A stretch of DNA of 64,000 bases from Pectobacterium aroidearum (GTDB lineage: Bacteria > Pseudomonadota > Gammaproteobacteria > Enterobacterales > Enterobacteriaceae): the NCBI RefSeq assembly GCF_041228105.1, contig NZ_CP166097.1:2728001-2792000 (forward strand), given 5' to 3'. Position 1 is the first letter of the stretch; every line of letters starts with the position of its first letter. This document shows positions 27,862-38,137 of the stretch, piece after piece. The notes beneath the pieces are model-generated. The model did no database searches and was not told where the DNA came from. It saw nothing but the letters and a program-made list of their open reading frames with translations. The position numbers and the translations under genes are program-made.

Positions 27862-28767
27862 TTACGCTTCTTTTGCGAACGGCAACAATTCATCACGCAT
27901 CTTTTCTACTGCCTTATAGCCCGCTTCAATCGCTTCCTGTGCGCGATGAAAATCCAAGGTCGCGATCTGAGGACAATACGGTTGCAGCAGTACATCAGGC
28001 GGATCACCTGCCATCCGGGTCATCTTCAACCGATTTTCCAGAATCTGGATCGATGTGCTCATGATCTCCATCGCCGTTGGCGAACTTTCTGTTGGCTGGC
28101 GGCGGCCTCGCAGTAAACGTTCACGAATTCTGCTACGCCAATCTTGCGGGACATTTTCCGCATCAATGTCCGACTCTGTCGGTTTTATCGACAGCAAATT
28201 CTGGTGATTCAGACTGGCATCGTGCTGGAGATCAACCGCAATCACTATGTCAGCGCCCATAGCCCGTGCCAGAGAAACAGGAACAGGGTTAACTACCGCG
28301 CCATCCACCAGCCAGTAATCGTTAAACCGAACGGGGGATAGCAGGCCAGGCATGCTGCAAGATGCGCGCATAGCCTGATGTAAATCGCCTTCTGTCAGCC
28401 AGAGCTCACGCCCTGTACTCAGATTTGTCGTCACCACGCCATATTTGATATCACAGTCTTCAATCTGTGTTGTCGGGAGCAAATGCTTCACACTATTGAA
28501 GACACGATCGCCGCGCAATAAGCTTCCGCGCTGCCAGGAGAGATCCATCAGTCGAATCACGTCCCAATAGCCAAACGCCCTCACCCAGCGATCCATTGAG
28601 GCTAAATTGTTGGTGGCATACGCCGCCCCAACCAGCGCGCCGATAGAACAACCGGCTACAACATCAACCGCAATCCCCATTTCTGTTAACGCATTAAACA
28701 CACCAATATGCGCCCATCCCTTCGCTGCCCCGGATCCCAAGGCGACTCCAATTTTTTTCCGCTGCAT
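27862..28767 (-). CDS. rssA: Patatin-like phospholipase RssA
   Basis: A patatin-family hydrolase whose substrate is not established; in E. coli it shares a locus with rssB. The start is set at MQRKKIGVALGSGAAKGWAH, because E. coli RssA begins at the matching place and GGTGG lies about 8 nt upstream; 11 more codons are open before it. The glycine-rich oxyanion loop is GSGAAKGWAHIG (about residues 10-21), the nucleophile Ser is in GCSIG (near 44) and the partner Asp in DGAVVNPVP (near 158). Length is 301 residues. Confidence 0.93.
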   Translation of the reverse strand: MQRKKIGVALGSGAAKGWAHIGVFNALTEMGIAVDVVAGCSIGALVGAAYATNNLASMDRWVRAFGYWDVIRLMDLSWQRGSLLRGDRVFNSVKHLLPTTQIEDCDIKYGVVTTNLSTGRELWLTEGDLHQAMRASCSMPGLLSPVRFNDYWLVDGAVVNPVPVSLARAMGADIVIAVDLQHDASLNHQNLLSIKPTESDIDAENVPQDWRSRIRERLLRGRRQPTESSPTAMEIMSTSIQILENRLKMTRMAGDPPDVLLQPYCPQIATLDFHRAQEAIEAGYKAVEKMRDELLPFAKEA

Positions 28768-28899
28768 GATCGAACCACCCGTCTTCATTTTAGCGCACAT
28801 TGCTACACGTAGAGTTTCTTAGGTAACATATCGGCATCCTGCATAGGGATCTGTTTATTATCTATCAGTTTTTATCTTAAATTTTCTTCAGGAGACATC

Positions 28900-29367
28900 G
28901 TGTCAGAATCTTGCCCCTGTTGCAGTGGATTGCAGTATAACGCATGCTGTCAACCCTACCTCACGCATGCCGCAACAGCGGCTGAACCCGCCGTATTGAT
29001 GCGATCGCGCTATACCGCCTATGTCAAACACGATGTCGATTACCTTATCGCCACCTGGCATCCCGATCTCCAGCCCGAGAAATGGCGCGCGTCTCTCGCT
29101 GAAAGCTGCCAGAACTCGCAGTGGCTCGGGCTCACTATACTGGCACCGTCTCCCGGAAAAACGCCCGATGAGGGATATGTGGAATTCGCCGCACGTTATA
29201 TCTCAGAAACGAACAGCCAGCGAACAGAAGTCATGCGAGAACGCTCACGCTTCCTTCGCCAGCATAATCGCTGGTACTATATAGACGGCGTTCATGTGCA
29301 GACAGGCAGAAATGAACCTTGCCCGTGCGATTCCGGCAAAAAATACAAAAAGTGCTGCGGACAATAG
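28900..29367 (+). CDS. ychJ: YchJ-family SEC-C motif protein
   Basis: A 155-residue protein with metal-binding cysteine motifs at both ends: CPCCSGLQYNACC (residues 5-17) and, at the C-terminus, the SEC-C motif NEPCPCDSGKKYKKCCG. The middle part has an NTF2-like fold typical of the family (MRSRYTAYVKHDVDYL). The function is unknown. The start is GTG with AGGAG 6 nt upstream. It is divergent from rssA and precedes purU, as in E. coli. Confidence 0.95.
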   Translation: MSESCPCCSGLQYNACCQPYLTHAATAAEPAVLMRSRYTAYVKHDVDYLIATWHPDLQPEKWRASLAESCQNSQWLGLTILAPSPGKTPDEGYVEFAARYISETNSQRTEVMRERSRFLRQHNRWYYIDGVHVQTGRNEPCPCDSGKKYKKCCGQ

Positions 29368-29450
29368 AACACAGGCAGTCGCCCACGCGGCTTTATCGCT
29401 GCGGTACCACAAAATCGTTATTTTAGTTTTTGGACAGGATCCACGCACTC

Positions 29451-30299
29451 ATGCAATCCCAAAATATACAAAGAAAAGTATTACGAACCATTTGCCCCGA
29501 CGCAAAAGGGCTCATCGCAAAAATTACGAATATTTGTTACAAGCACGAACTGAACATCGTGCAAAACAATGAGTTTGTCGATCATCGCACTGGCCGCTTT
29601 TTCATGCGGACCGAGTTGGAAGGGATTTTCAACGACACCACATTGTTAGCCGATCTGGATAGCGCACTTCCTGAAGGCTCTTCTCGCGAATTAACCGCCG
29701 CAGGTCGTCGTCGTATCGTCGTACTGGTGACAAAAGAAGCCCATTGTCTGGGCGATCTGTTGATGAAAAGCGCTTATGGCGGCCTGGATGTCGAAATCGC
29801 GGCCGTCATCGGCAACCACGATACCTTGCAGACGCTGGTCGAGCGGTTTGATATCCCTTTCCACCTGGTCAGCCATGAAGGGTTAACTCGCGAAGAGCAC
29901 GATCAACAGATGATCGCGCAGATCGATCAATACAAACCCGATTACGTCGTGCTGGCGAAATACATGCGAGTGCTGACACCGGCGTTCGTTCAGCACTATC
30001 CGAATCAAGTGATCAACATCCACCATTCTTTCTTACCCGCCTTTATCGGTGCCCGACCGTACCATCAGGCATACGAACGCGGTGTAAAAATCATTGGCGC
30101 GACGGCACACTACGTTAACGATAATCTGGATGAAGGCCCGATTATTATGCAGGACGTTATTCACGTCGACCATACATACTCAGCAGATGACATGATGCGC
30201 GCAGGCCGTGACGTTGAGAAAAATGTTCTGAGCCGTGCGTTGTATCGCGTGCTGGCGCAGCGTGTTTTTGTCTACGGCAATCGTACTATTATTCTGTAA
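29451..30299 (+). CDS. purU: Formyltetrahydrofolate deformylase
   Basis: Hydrolyses 10-formyl-tetrahydrofolate to formate and tetrahydrofolate, balancing one-carbon pools and feeding PurT. The 282-residue protein has an N-terminal ACT domain (KVLRTICPDAKGLIAKITNI, residues 8-27) and a C-terminal formyltransferase-like domain with HHSFLPAFIGARPYHQAYERG and the catalytic Asp in VNDNLDEGPI. The ATG is chosen by agreement with E. coli PurU rather than the upstream TTG. tRNA-Tyr follows. Confidence 0.97.
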   Translation: MQSQNIQRKVLRTICPDAKGLIAKITNICYKHELNIVQNNEFVDHRTGRFFMRTELEGIFNDTTLLADLDSALPEGSSRELTAAGRRRIVVLVTKEAHCLGDLLMKSAYGGLDVEIAAVIGNHDTLQTLVERFDIPFHLVSHEGLTREEHDQQMIAQIDQYKPDYVVLAKYMRVLTPAFVQHYPNQVINIHHSFLPAFIGARPYHQAYERGVKIIGATAHYVNDNLDEGPIIMQDVIHVDHTYSADDMMRAGRDVEKNVLSRALYRVLAQRVFVYGNRTIIL

Positions 30300-30384
30300 T
30301 TGGTTGATCGGGCATCTTTTTGTATAAGGATGCGCCGAACGGAATAAAAAAACGGCAGGCGCATTTATTTTTGATATATACCGC

Positions 30385-30412
30385 TTTACAGGGGCGTGGC
30401 ATTTGATATGAT
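30385..30412 (+). promoter_or_regulatory. Promoter of tRNA-Tyr
   Basis: TTTACA, 16 bases, TATGAT, followed by the G+C-rich discriminator GCGCCCCG typical of stable-RNA promoters under stringent control. It ends about 40 bp before the tRNA. Confidence 0.75.
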
Positions 30413-30453
30413 GCGCCCCGCTTGAAGCGAAAGCCTCTTGCAGCAAGGCCAGT

Positions 30454-30520
<67 letters not shown>

Positions 30521-30538
<18 letters not shown>

Positions 30539-30822
30539 TTTCAAAGCTGTACTTCTGAATTACATCCCAACGCCAAAATATCAAATTCCCATTAGGGGAA
30601 GGTGAGAATCTTCGACCAAGGTTCGACAAAACCGGCACGGTTTTGAGCAACGCGCAGCGTTGACCCGAAGGGTGAGGTGCGAAGCACCGAATTATCCTTC
30701 CCCCACCACCATTTCAAAGCTGTACTTCTGAATTACATCCCAACACCAAAATATCAAATTCCCGTAGGGGAAGGTGAGAACCTTCGACTAAGGTTCGACA
30801 AAATCGGTACGGTTTTGAGCAA
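30521..30822 (+). repeat. Tandem repeats copying the tRNA-Tyr 3' end
   Basis: A unit of 173 bp starting with the last 18 bases of the tRNA (ATCCTTCCCCCACCACCA) is followed by a second, truncated unit from 30694 with nearly the same sequence (TTTCAAAGCTGTACTTCTGA and onwards). The layout is that of the rtT repeats behind E. coli tyrT, where each unit includes 19 bases of tRNA and a small RNA (RttR) is released. The first unit also holds a GACCCGAAGGGTGAGG..CACCGA module seen in the dispersed repeats of this window. Confidence 0.85.
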
Positions 30823-30895
30823 TCCTTAACGTTATTTACCCCACCGCCATACGCACAGCTAATCAGCGCGACATAGACGATGGGGAAATATAGCC

Positions 30896-31522
30896 TTACG
30901 CTTTGCCTTTCCAGCGCCCAGGAACATAAGAGAACACTGGGAGTTGCCATGACCAGCGAATTGCGGCCAGACGCACCGCCAAACCAATAGTGAATGACAC
31001 CAGCAGGTTAATATCGTGGTTGATGTTAAGCGACTTGAGCCCCAGATATAAAAGTGCGACTAAAAGCGAGACACTGGCGTACAGCTCTTTCTTCAATACC
31101 ATTGGTGTGCGGTTGCAGAAAATATCACGCAATATTCCACCAAAAATCCCGGTTACGATGCCCGCCATGACCACCACTGTCATCGAATAATTCAGCTTCA
31201 ACGCCACATTGCAGCCAATAATGGTGAAGGCGATGAGCCCCATCGCATCAAGAACCAGAAAGAGGCGATGCAAATGGTGCATAAAGCGTGCAATGATAAT
31301 TGTGAAAAGACCCGCTCCAATGGTGAGGTAGATATAGCCGGGATGCTGCGTCCAGCCGATGGGATAATTACCGAGGAGAATATCGCGAACGGTGCCACCG
31401 CCAAGCGCGGTGATAAAGGCAATCATGCCTACGCCAAAAATATCCATATTACGACGTCCAGCGGCCAGCGCCCCGGACATCCCCTCTGCCGTAATCGCGA
31501 TCAGATAGATGTAAGTCAGCAC
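30896..31522 (-). CDS. UPF0126 / TRIC-family membrane protein (candidate glycine transporter)
   Basis: A 208-residue membrane protein of the YicG/YadS family (Pfam Gly_transporter, a name given from riboswitch association). Two repeats of three helices each are visible. The first starts IYLIAITAEGMSGALAAGRRNMD and holds GGGTVRDILLGNYP; the second holds GGILRDIFCNRTPMVL. The start is taken as GTG (VLTYIYLIAITAEG), with AGGA 7 nt upstream and by match to E. coli YicG. An upstream ATG would translate riboswitch RNA. A tandem glycine riboswitch ends 25 nt before the start, so expression should follow glycine. Confidence 0.92.
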   Translation of the reverse strand: MLTYIYLIAITAEGMSGALAAGRRNMDIFGVGMIAFITALGGGTVRDILLGNYPIGWTQHPGYIYLTIGAGLFTIIIARFMHHLHRLFLVLDAMGLIAFTIIGCNVALKLNYSMTVVVMAGIVTGIFGGILRDIFCNRTPMVLKKELYASVSLLVALLYLGLKSLNINHDINLLVSFTIGLAVRLAAIRWSWQLPVFSYVPGRWKGKA

Positions 31523-31547
31523 ACAAGTTATCCTGTGAAATGTGCCA

Positions 31548-31742
31548 CTCCCTCTGTCCGCTTTACCTGAGAGTTTACGCAGCCGTGCTGCTTGCCCCTT
31601 CGGTGGGTTGCATTGCAACCTCTCTCCAGTTGGCTTCAATGAAATTCGCAGTTAGGGTAGCCTGAGCGATTATGGGAGTTTGCGCCTTCGGCGGAGCGTT
31701 ATAGTATTACTTATACTATGTGCCCTCTCTCCTGCGAGGTGC
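31548..31742 (-). promoter_or_regulatory. Tandem glycine riboswitch
   Basis: On the minus strand two aptamers lie in series. The downstream one has all conserved parts: GGAGAGAGG, CCACCGAAGGGGCAAGCAG, AAACTCTCAGGT and GGACAGAGGGAG. The upstream one has GGAGAGAGGGCAC, an AGTATaagtAATACT stem, CCGCCGAAGGCGCAAACTCCC and CTCAGG, and is more degenerate. It lies just upstream of the UPF0126-family gene. The switch mode (terminator or ribosome access) is not evident. From here to xthA the DNA holds only presumed promoters. Confidence 0.92.
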
Positions 31743-31940
31743 GGAGTATAACGGCCGACAAGGCTTAGGTTCAACTGAATATAAGTGAATCTTATTTTCA
31801 ACGATTCTCATCTGCACTAACCGCCTCTGGAGCAACGGCAATACGTTCATTAACGACATCCTAAAGCCTCGACTCGCCGTGACGGCATACCTCATTTTCT
31901 GCTACCATCTGGTCACATTTTTTAGCGAATGGCAGCGAAC

Positions 31941-32747
31941 ATGAAAGTTGTATCTTTTAATATCAATGGCCTGCGGGCGCGCCCTCATCAGTTGGCCGCC
32001 ATTATCGAACAACACCAGCCAGATGTGATCGGGTTGCAGGAAACAAAAGTCCACGATGACATGTTTCCGTTAGAGGATATCAGCCAGTACGGCTACCACG
32101 TTTATTATCATGGGCAAAAAGGACACTACGGCGTCGCCTTGCTGTGTAAAACGCAGCCGATTGCGGTGCGTCGTGGTTTCCCAACGGATGAAGACGATGC
32201 GCAGCGCCGGATCATTATGGCGGATTTCGCCACTGAACATGGCACCTTCACGATCGTTAACGGGTATTTTCCTCAGGGAGAAAGCCGTGACCATCCAGTG
32301 AAATTCCCCGCGAAGACGCGTTTCTATCAGGATTTGCAAACCTATCTGGAACAGCACCACAGCGCCACACAACCGCTGATCGTGATGGGCGATGTCAATA
32401 TCAGCCCCACCGACCTGGATATCGGCATTGGTGAAGAGAATCGCAAGCGCTGGTTACGCACGGGTAAATGTTCTTTCCTACCGGAAGAACGTGAATGGAT
32501 GGCGCGTTTGCAAGGCTGGGGACTGATTGACACTTTCCGTGCCGCCAACCCAGAGAGCAACGATCGTTTTTCGTGGTTTGATTACCGCTCAGCCGGGTTC
32601 GATGACAACCGCGGCCTGCGTATCGACCTGATTCTCGCCAGCAACTTCCTGGCCGACCGCTGTGTTGCTACCGGTATTGACTACGATATTCGTGGAATGG
32701 AAAAACCGTCTGACCATGCGCCAATTTGGGCACAATTTGCGCTATAG
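31941..32747 (+). CDS. xthA: Exonuclease III
   Basis: 3'-5' exonuclease and major AP endonuclease of base-excision repair. The 268-residue protein has the EEP-fold motifs: [14 protein letters not shown] (residues 5-18), the metal ligand Glu in IGLQETK (near 34), [14 protein letters not shown] with Asp-Asn near 151-153, FSWFDYRS, and the C-terminal SDHAPIWA with the catalytic His. The start MKVVSFNI follows E. coli; an ATG four codons upstream is possible, and neither has a strong ribosome site. Confidence 0.97.
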   Translation: MKVVSFNINGLRARPHQLAAIIEQHQPDVIGLQETKVHDDMFPLEDISQYGYHVYYHGQKGHYGVALLCKTQPIAVRRGFPTDEDDAQRRIIMADFATEHGTFTIVNGYFPQGESRDHPVKFPAKTRFYQDLQTYLEQHHSATQPLIVMGDVNISPTDLDIGIGEENRKRWLRTGKCSFLPEEREWMARLQGWGLIDTFRAANPESNDRFSWFDYRSAGFDDNRGLRIDLILASNFLADRCVATGIDYDIRGMEKPSDHAPIWAQFAL

Positions 32748-32821
32748 AAACAGGTTGCTCTGTAGAAAGCGTACGTTGTAAAGGCAGTGCGTGGTAACAA
32801 ACAGTACGCGGTAAAAACAAG

Positions 32822-32858
32822 ATCCCCGCAGCACATCAAATCGCAGCGGGGATAAAAA
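32822..32858. terminator. Hairpin between xthA and ynjH
   Basis: ATCCCCGC and GCGGGGAT pair around 16 bases; AAAAA follows on the plus strand. On the minus strand CTTGTTTTT follows the stem, as for a terminator of ynjH. It lies between convergent genes. Confidence 0.55.
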
Positions 32859-32898
32859 GCAGTGGGAAGATTAAGCGTAATACTCTCTTATCGCTCCG

Positions 32899-33189
32899 TT
32901 ATTGCTTAACCACCTGCCATATGAGGTTGTTGGTTCCCAGCGTTTGTTTGTCCCGCACGCATTGCAGAATCACGCCTTCAACCTTTAGCACCGCACCTTC
33001 AGAATAGTTACGGTTCTCATACACACAACAGCGCAGGCAGTTGTTATTTTGCTCCCGCACCGTCGTACCCGCGCCCCACACTTCCGGTGGCACGGGAACC
33101 ACAATATCCGTTCCGCCGCGATTAGCCTGCGCCAGCGTGGGCAGCACCAGTATCACACTGGCGAAACACAAAGACACTAACGATTTCAT
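32899..33189 (-). CDS. ynjH: YnjH-family (DUF1496) exported protein
   Basis: A 96-residue protein with a signal peptide cut after LAQA, followed by [16 protein letters not shown], the YnjH start. A cysteine pair [17 protein letters not shown] (residues 51-67) and a later ILQC suggest a disulphide-bonded periplasmic protein. The function is unknown. Its ATG overlaps the topB stop by four bases, so it is translated with topB. Confidence 0.88.
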   Translation of the reverse strand: MKSLVSLCFASVILVLPTLAQANRGGTDIVVPVPPEVWGAGTTVREQNNNCLRCCVYENRNYSEGAVLKVEGVILQCVRDKQTLGTNNLIWQVVKQ

Positions 33190-35111
33190 TGCTCCTGCTC
33201 CTTCGCTTTTTTAGTCTGAGGCTTGCGCCGTTTTGCGGCACCCGACGGCGGCGCGGAAAGCCCTTTAAACGCTCTCACCGCGCCGTTTTGTTTGGCCTGC
33301 TGAATCAGCTCCTGCAAGGAATGGGTCAGCGGCTGCATAAAATCCTGATAGCGGCATTTCTTCTCGCTGATTTGCGTCAACGTGGCTTCCCAATGCGCCG
33401 TCATGTCTGGGTGTGCTGCACTGGCAGGCAGTGAGTGAATCAACGCCCGTCCCGCTTCACTCGCGTGAATATAGCGCGCTTTCTTAAACAGAAACGTCCG
33501 TTTAAATAATAATTCGATGATACCTGCTCGCGTCGCCTCTGTGCCTAATCCATCGGTCGCCCGCAGGATTTTCTTCAGTTCTTTATCCTGCACAAAACGC
33601 GCAATCCCCGTCATCGCCGACAGCAACGTCGCATCGGTAAACGGTCGCGGCGGCTGCGTTTGGCGCTCAACCACTTCACCACGTTCACACAGTAGCTCAT
33701 CACCTTTTGCCACCACAGGCAACGGCATGCCTTCGTTTTCTTCGTCGCGTTCTTTACCGCCCAGCAGCGTGCGCCACCCGGCTTCGGCCAGGAACCGTGC
33801 TTTGGCAATAAATTTACCCCCCGCAATATCCAGTTCAATGACACACTTGCGGAACACGGCGTCTGGGCAAAATTGCATGATGTATTGCCGTGCAACTAAA
33901 CCATACACTTTACGCTCATTTTCCGTCAGCGAGGCGCTTGCGCTACGAGCGGTAGGAATAATTGCGTGGTGAGCATCGACCTTACCATCGTCCCAGCAAC
34001 GGTTGCGTCGATCCACATCCATAACCGGCTGTGGCAGCAGATCGGGCTGGTGTACGGATATCGCGTTTAAGACGGCATGACGCCCGGCAAAATGTTCCTC
34101 GGGCAGATAGCGGCAATCAGAACGCGGATAGGTGATCAGCTTATGGGTTTCATAGAGTTTCTGGCACACATCCAGCACTTGTTGAGCACTCAGCCCGAAA
34201 CGCTTCGCCGCTTCGATCTGTAGTGTCGACAGCGAATAAGGTAACGGCGCGGTTTCCGATTCCCGTTTATCATTATAGCTGGTGACAAACGCGGGCTGGC
34301 CTTCAATACGTTTGACGACATGTTCTGCCAGAGAACGATGCAATAACCGCCCTTCTTCATCCTGATAAGGTTCACAGGATTCGCTGGGCTGCCAGAGTGC
34401 GACAAAGCGCTCATCGGCAGGCGTCACGATATGGGCTTTCACTTCAAAGTAATCTTTGGGAACGAAATTTTCGATTTCTTCATCCCGCCGCACCACCAGT
34501 CCCAGCACCGGCGTTTGCACGCGGCCAACCGACAACACGCCATCATAGCCAGCATTGCGTCCTAATAGCGTATAGGCACGGGTCATGTTTATGCCGTAGA
34601 GCCAATCCGCACGGGAACGCGCCAGTGCCGACACGCACAAAGGAATGAACTCTCGGTTCTCACGCAAACGAGAAACCGCGCGCTCTACCGCTTGTGGGTT
34701 GAGATCGTTGATCAGGCAACGACGCACCTGCTGGCGTTTTTCTTCCGGCAAAGCAAGATATTCCAACACTTCATCCACCAGCAGTTGCCCTTCACGATCG
34801 GGGTCTCCAGCGTGGATCACTTCGTTGGCATCATTCAGGAGCTTTTTAATGGTGTTCAGCTGCTTACTGACCGAGGGACGCGGTTGCAGCAGCCATTTCT
34901 GAGGAATGATAGGTAAATCGGCAAGAGACCACCGGGCGTAGCGCGCATCATAAACATCCGGCTGCGCCTGCTCTAGCAGGTGTCCTACGCACCACGTCAC
35001 GACATCATTCTGACCGCAGGCAATAAAGCCATCGCCGCGTCGATGCGGTTTGGGTAACACGTCTGCAATCGCCCGCGCAAGGCTGGGCTTTTCGGCAATA
35101 AAAAGTCGCAT
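33186..35111 (-). CDS. topB: DNA topoisomerase III
   Basis: Type IA topoisomerase that decatenates replication intermediates and acts with RecQ. The 641-residue protein has the TOPRIM domain at the N-terminus ([20 protein letters not shown], then [16 protein letters not shown] near 103). The catalytic Tyr is in [11 protein letters not shown] near residue 330. The C-terminal tail is short and basic ([17 protein letters not shown]) without zinc ribbons, as usual for TopB. selD, next to topB in E. coli, is missing here; ydjA follows upstream directly. Confidence 0.97.
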   Translation of the reverse strand: MRLFIAEKPSLARAIADVLPKPHRRGDGFIACGQNDVVTWCVGHLLEQAQPDVYDARYARWSLADLPIIPQKWLLQPRPSVSKQLNTIKKLLNDANEVIHAGDPDREGQLLVDEVLEYLALPEEKRQQVRRCLINDLNPQAVERAVSRLRENREFIPLCVSALARSRADWLYGINMTRAYTLLGRNAGYDGVLSVGRVQTPVLGLVVRRDEEIENFVPKDYFEVKAHIVTPADERFVALWQPSESCEPYQDEEGRLLHRSLAEHVVKRIEGQPAFVTSYNDKRESETAPLPYSLSTLQIEAAKRFGLSAQQVLDVCQKLYETHKLITYPRSDCRYLPEEHFAGRHAVLNAISVHQPDLLPQPVMDVDRRNRCWDDGKVDAHHAIIPTARSASASLTENERKVYGLVARQYIMQFCPDAVFRKCVIELDIAGGKFIAKARFLAEAGWRTLLGGKERDEENEGMPLPVVAKGDELLCERGEVVERQTQPPRPFTDATLLSAMTGIARFVQDKELKKILRATDGLGTEATRAGIIELLFKRTFLFKKARYIHASEAGRALIHSLPASAAHPDMTAHWEATLTQISEKKCRYQDFMQPLTHSLQELIQQAKQNGAVRAFKGLSAPPSGAAKRRKPQTKKAKEQEQ

Positions 35112-35211
35112 TATTCACCCTATCGCACACAGGCTAGGCATTTCCCGCGTAATTCGCGGGAAAGCACGCTGTAAAACGGGTGGGAAATCGATATTCTTCA
35201 AAAGATGGCAA

Positions 35212-35763
35212 TCAGAAGTAGTGAACAAACGTGTCAGTATCAAGCGGCGTGACCGTAGTCGAGGCTTTGAGCTGTGGCGTCCCGAGATAGAGGAAACCGA
35301 CAATTTCATCCTGTTCACGACAGTTGAACGCTTCGCGTACCAACGCATTGTGCGTCCAGGCACCGCTACGCCAGATACCGTTAAAGCCCTGAGCCAATGC
35401 AGCCATTTGCATAGCCTGAACGGCACAGCCAGCGGAGACAATTTGCTCCCAAAGCGGGACTTTCGGGTTCTCTTCACAATGCGCGACAACGGTAATAATC
35501 AGCGGGGCGCGATAAGGGGCCTGACGTGCCTTATCGATACCGGCGTCATCCAATCCTTCCTGCTGCGCCGCACGAGTCAGTAGCGTACTAAAACGATCCA
35601 GACCGTCATTTTCGATCATAAAAAAGCGCCACGGCTGCATGGCACCATGATCCGGCGCACGCATACCCGCGTGGATAATGTTATTCAATGCGTCACCCGT
35701 CGGTGCTGGCGCGGTCAGGCGCGAGGCCGAACGACGATTCAATAGCAATTCAAGAGCATCCAT
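35212..35763 (-). CDS. ydjA: YdjA-family nitroreductase
   Basis: A small FMN-dependent NAD(P)H oxidoreductase, 183 residues. The start [21 protein letters not shown] matches E. coli YdjA. A long open frame before it is unlikely to be read, and the ATG is preceded by GGAGATG. The flavin-site stretches [20 protein letters not shown] and [12 protein letters not shown] are visible. The natural substrate is unknown. It lies between topB and the divergent sppA. Confidence 0.95.
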   Translation of the reverse strand: MDALELLLNRRSASRLTAPAPTGDALNNIIHAGMRAPDHGAMQPWRFFMIENDGLDRFSTLLTRAAQQEGLDDAGIDKARQAPYRAPLIITVVAHCEENPKVPLWEQIVSAGCAVQAMQMAALAQGFNGIWRSGAWTHNALVREAFNCREQDEIVGFLYLGTPQLKASTTVTPLDTDTFVHYF

Positions 35764-36066
35764 CGCACATCTCCTGTATGGCAATATAATTTCTGCGATA
35801 CACCCTATTTCTACGGTAGAAGCACTATTTACGCTAAAACGATGTTTACGGTAAAAACAGGGGTACGGCAACGTTGCGCGCCACGTTAGCACAAGTAGAA
35901 GTTTTGTTACAAGATAACCCCGACAGGGCGCGCCTCCGCGGCGATTTAATGCTGACTTTTTACTGTCCGCTCATTAGGATACTATCACGCCTTGTGCTTC
36001 ATCACTTGCCAAAGGGCGAGTTGAAGGACGTAGAGCACACGTTGTTTACCCGTTCATGGAGATATC

Positions 36067-37917
36067 ATGCGCACATTGTGGCGAATTTTTAGTGGATTTT
36101 TTAAGTGGACATGGCGTCTGCTTAATTTTATCAGAGAATTTATTCTCAATATTTTCCTTATCGCCCTGATTCTGGTTGGCGTTGGGATCTACTCACAGGT
36201 AAAAACAACGCCGGAAGCAGCCACGAAGGGTGCGCTGCTGGTCGATCTGACGGGTGTGGTCGTTGATCAACCTACCGTCAATAACAAACTACGCCAATTA
36301 GGGCGCGAATTCTTCGGCGCATCGAACAACCGTCGTCAGGAAAATTCACTGTTTGATATCGTCGACAGTATTCGTCAGGCAAAAAGCGACGATAACATCA
36401 CAGGAATGGTGCTGGATCTCAGCGACTTCACTGGCGCCGATCAACCGTCCTTACAATATATTGGTAAGGCGCTGCGCGAATTCCGCGACAGCGGTAAACC
36501 CATTTATGCAGTCGGCGACAGCTACAACCAGTCTCAATATTATTTGGCCAGTTTTGCCAATACGGTGTCATTGACGCCACAAGGTAGCGTCGATCTGCAC
36601 GGTTTTGCGACCAATAATCTCTACTTCAAATCCATGCTCGACAAACTGAAAGTGACCACCAATATCTTCCGTGTGGGCACCTATAAGTCAGCCGTTGAAC
36701 CGTATCTGCGTGACGATATGTCCCCTGCAGCGCGCGATGCCGATGGTCGTTGGATCAACGCGCTGTGGCAACAGTATTTAAATACAGTTTCCGCTAACCG
36801 CCAGATTACGCCTCAGCAGCTTTTCCCTGGTGCGGCGGGTATCATTGCAGGCTTACAGTCCGTTCAGGGCGATACCGCACGCTATGCGCTAGACAACAAA
36901 CTGGTTGATGAAGTGGCATCACGTTCCATGACCGAACAGTCGCTGGTTAAAGCATTCGGTTGGAATAGTCAGAAAAACAATTTTAACTTCGTCAGCATCT
37001 ACGATTACGTCGTCAAACCGCCAGTGCAAAACAACAATCAGATCGCGGTTGTATTTGCTAATGGTGCAATCATTGACGGGCCGGAAACACCGGGAATGGT
37101 CGGTGGCGATACCACAGCAGCGCAAATTCGTGCCGCACGCCTCGATCCTAAAGTCAAAGCGCTGGTACTGCGCGTCAATAGCCCCGGTGGTAGCGTCACT
37201 GCGTCGGAGCTGATTCGCTCGGAACTGATGGCGCTCCGTCTGGCGGGCAAACCGATCGTGGTATCTATGGGCGGTATGGCAGCATCGGGTGGCTACTGGA
37301 TCTCAACGCCAGCAAACGCGATCATCTCCAGCGCCAGTACGCTGACAGGTTCTATCGGCATTTTTGGCGTGATTACCACGTTCGAAAATTCGCTGGAAAG
37401 CCTTGGCGTCCATACGGATGGCGTTGCCACCTCCCCACTGGCCGATCTGTCGATTACCAAATCCCTGCCGCCTGAATTCTCGCAGATGATGCAGTTGAGT
37501 ATTGAACGCGGCTATAAGAACTTTATCGATATCGTGGCACAGGCACGTAAGAAAACGCCTGAGCAAATCGATCAGATCGCGCAAGGTCACGTTTGGGTCG
37601 GTAGCGATGCGAAAGAAAATGGTCTGGTCGATCAGATCGGTGATTTTGATGACGCCGTGAAGAAAGCCGCTGAGTTGGCTAAACTGGGACAATATCAATT
37701 GAACTGGTATGCCGAACAACCCGGCCTGCTCGACACCATGCTGAATCAGGTGAACGCTTCCGTTTATGCCCTGCTGCCCGTTGCCGTTCAGTCTATGTTG
37801 CCGGCACCGGTCGCACAGCTGGCGGAGGTCGTGCGGGCACAGCCGTCTATCATGAATAACCTGAACGACCCGCAGAACCGGTACGCATTCTGCCTTAACT
37901 GCGGAGAAGTTCGGTAG
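36067..37917 (+). CDS. sppA: Signal peptide peptidase SppA (67-kDa type)
   Basis: Inner-membrane protease that degrades cleaved signal peptides on the periplasmic side. The 616-residue protein has an N-terminal anchor (residues 25-45) and the two tandem SppA/ClpP-like domains of the long enterobacterial type. The catalytic pair is Lys207 (VGTYKSAVEPY) and Ser407 (GGMAASGGYW), matching E. coli Lys209 and Ser409. The RBS is GGAG 6 nt upstream. A dispersed repeat lies between its stop and a downstream terminator. Confidence 0.97.
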   Translation: MRTLWRIFSGFFKWTWRLLNFIREFILNIFLIALILVGVGIYSQVKTTPEAATKGALLVDLTGVVVDQPTVNNKLRQLGREFFGASNNRRQENSLFDIVDSIRQAKSDDNITGMVLDLSDFTGADQPSLQYIGKALREFRDSGKPIYAVGDSYNQSQYYLASFANTVSLTPQGSVDLHGFATNNLYFKSMLDKLKVTTNIFRVGTYKSAVEPYLRDDMSPAARDADGRWINALWQQYLNTVSANRQITPQQLFPGAAGIIAGLQSVQGDTARYALDNKLVDEVASRSMTEQSLVKAFGWNSQKNNFNFVSIYDYVVKPPVQNNNQIAVVFANGAIIDGPETPGMVGGDTTAAQIRAARLDPKVKALVLRVNSPGGSVTASELIRSELMALRLAGKPIVVSMGGMAASGGYWISTPANAIISSASTLTGSIGIFGVITTFENSLESLGVHTDGVATSPLADLSITKSLPPEFSQMMQLSIERGYKNFIDIVAQARKKTPEQIDQIAQGHVWVGSDAKENGLVDQIGDFDDAVKKAAELAKLGQYQLNWYAEQPGLLDTMLNQVNASVYALLPVAVQSMLPAPVAQLAEVVRAQPSIMNNLNDPQNRYAFCLNCGEVR

Positions 37918-37938
37918 CGTTTACAGTAAGCGCACATA

Positions 37939-38137
37939 TATACCCTAAATAATTCGAGTTGCGTGAAGGCGGCAACCGAACGAATCCCCAGGAGCTTACA
38001 CCAGTAAGTGACTGGGGTGAGTAAGGACAAATCGGCTTAGCCGATTTGAACGCCGCTTGCGGCGGCCCTTCAGGGCGAGGCTCAGAAATGAGCCGAGTAT
38101 TGTCAACGCACAAGCAGCTTGAAGTATGACGGGTATA
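37939..38137. repeat. Dispersed repeat, copy 3
   Basis: A 199-bp element beginning TATACCCTAAATAATTCGAG and ending CTTGAAGTATGACGGGTATA, with ends that pair imperfectly with each other. The inner modules (AGGAGCTTACACCAGTAAGTGACTGGGGTGAG, split by two mismatches from copy 1; GGCCCTTCAGGGCGAGGC..GAGCCGAGTA) match copy 1. It begins 20 bp after the sppA stop and abuts the terminator before ansA. Confidence 0.82.

Noticed and set aside
30301..30360. Terminator hairpin after purU
   Set aside because: GCATC/GATGC is only a 5-bp stem and lacks a following T-run.
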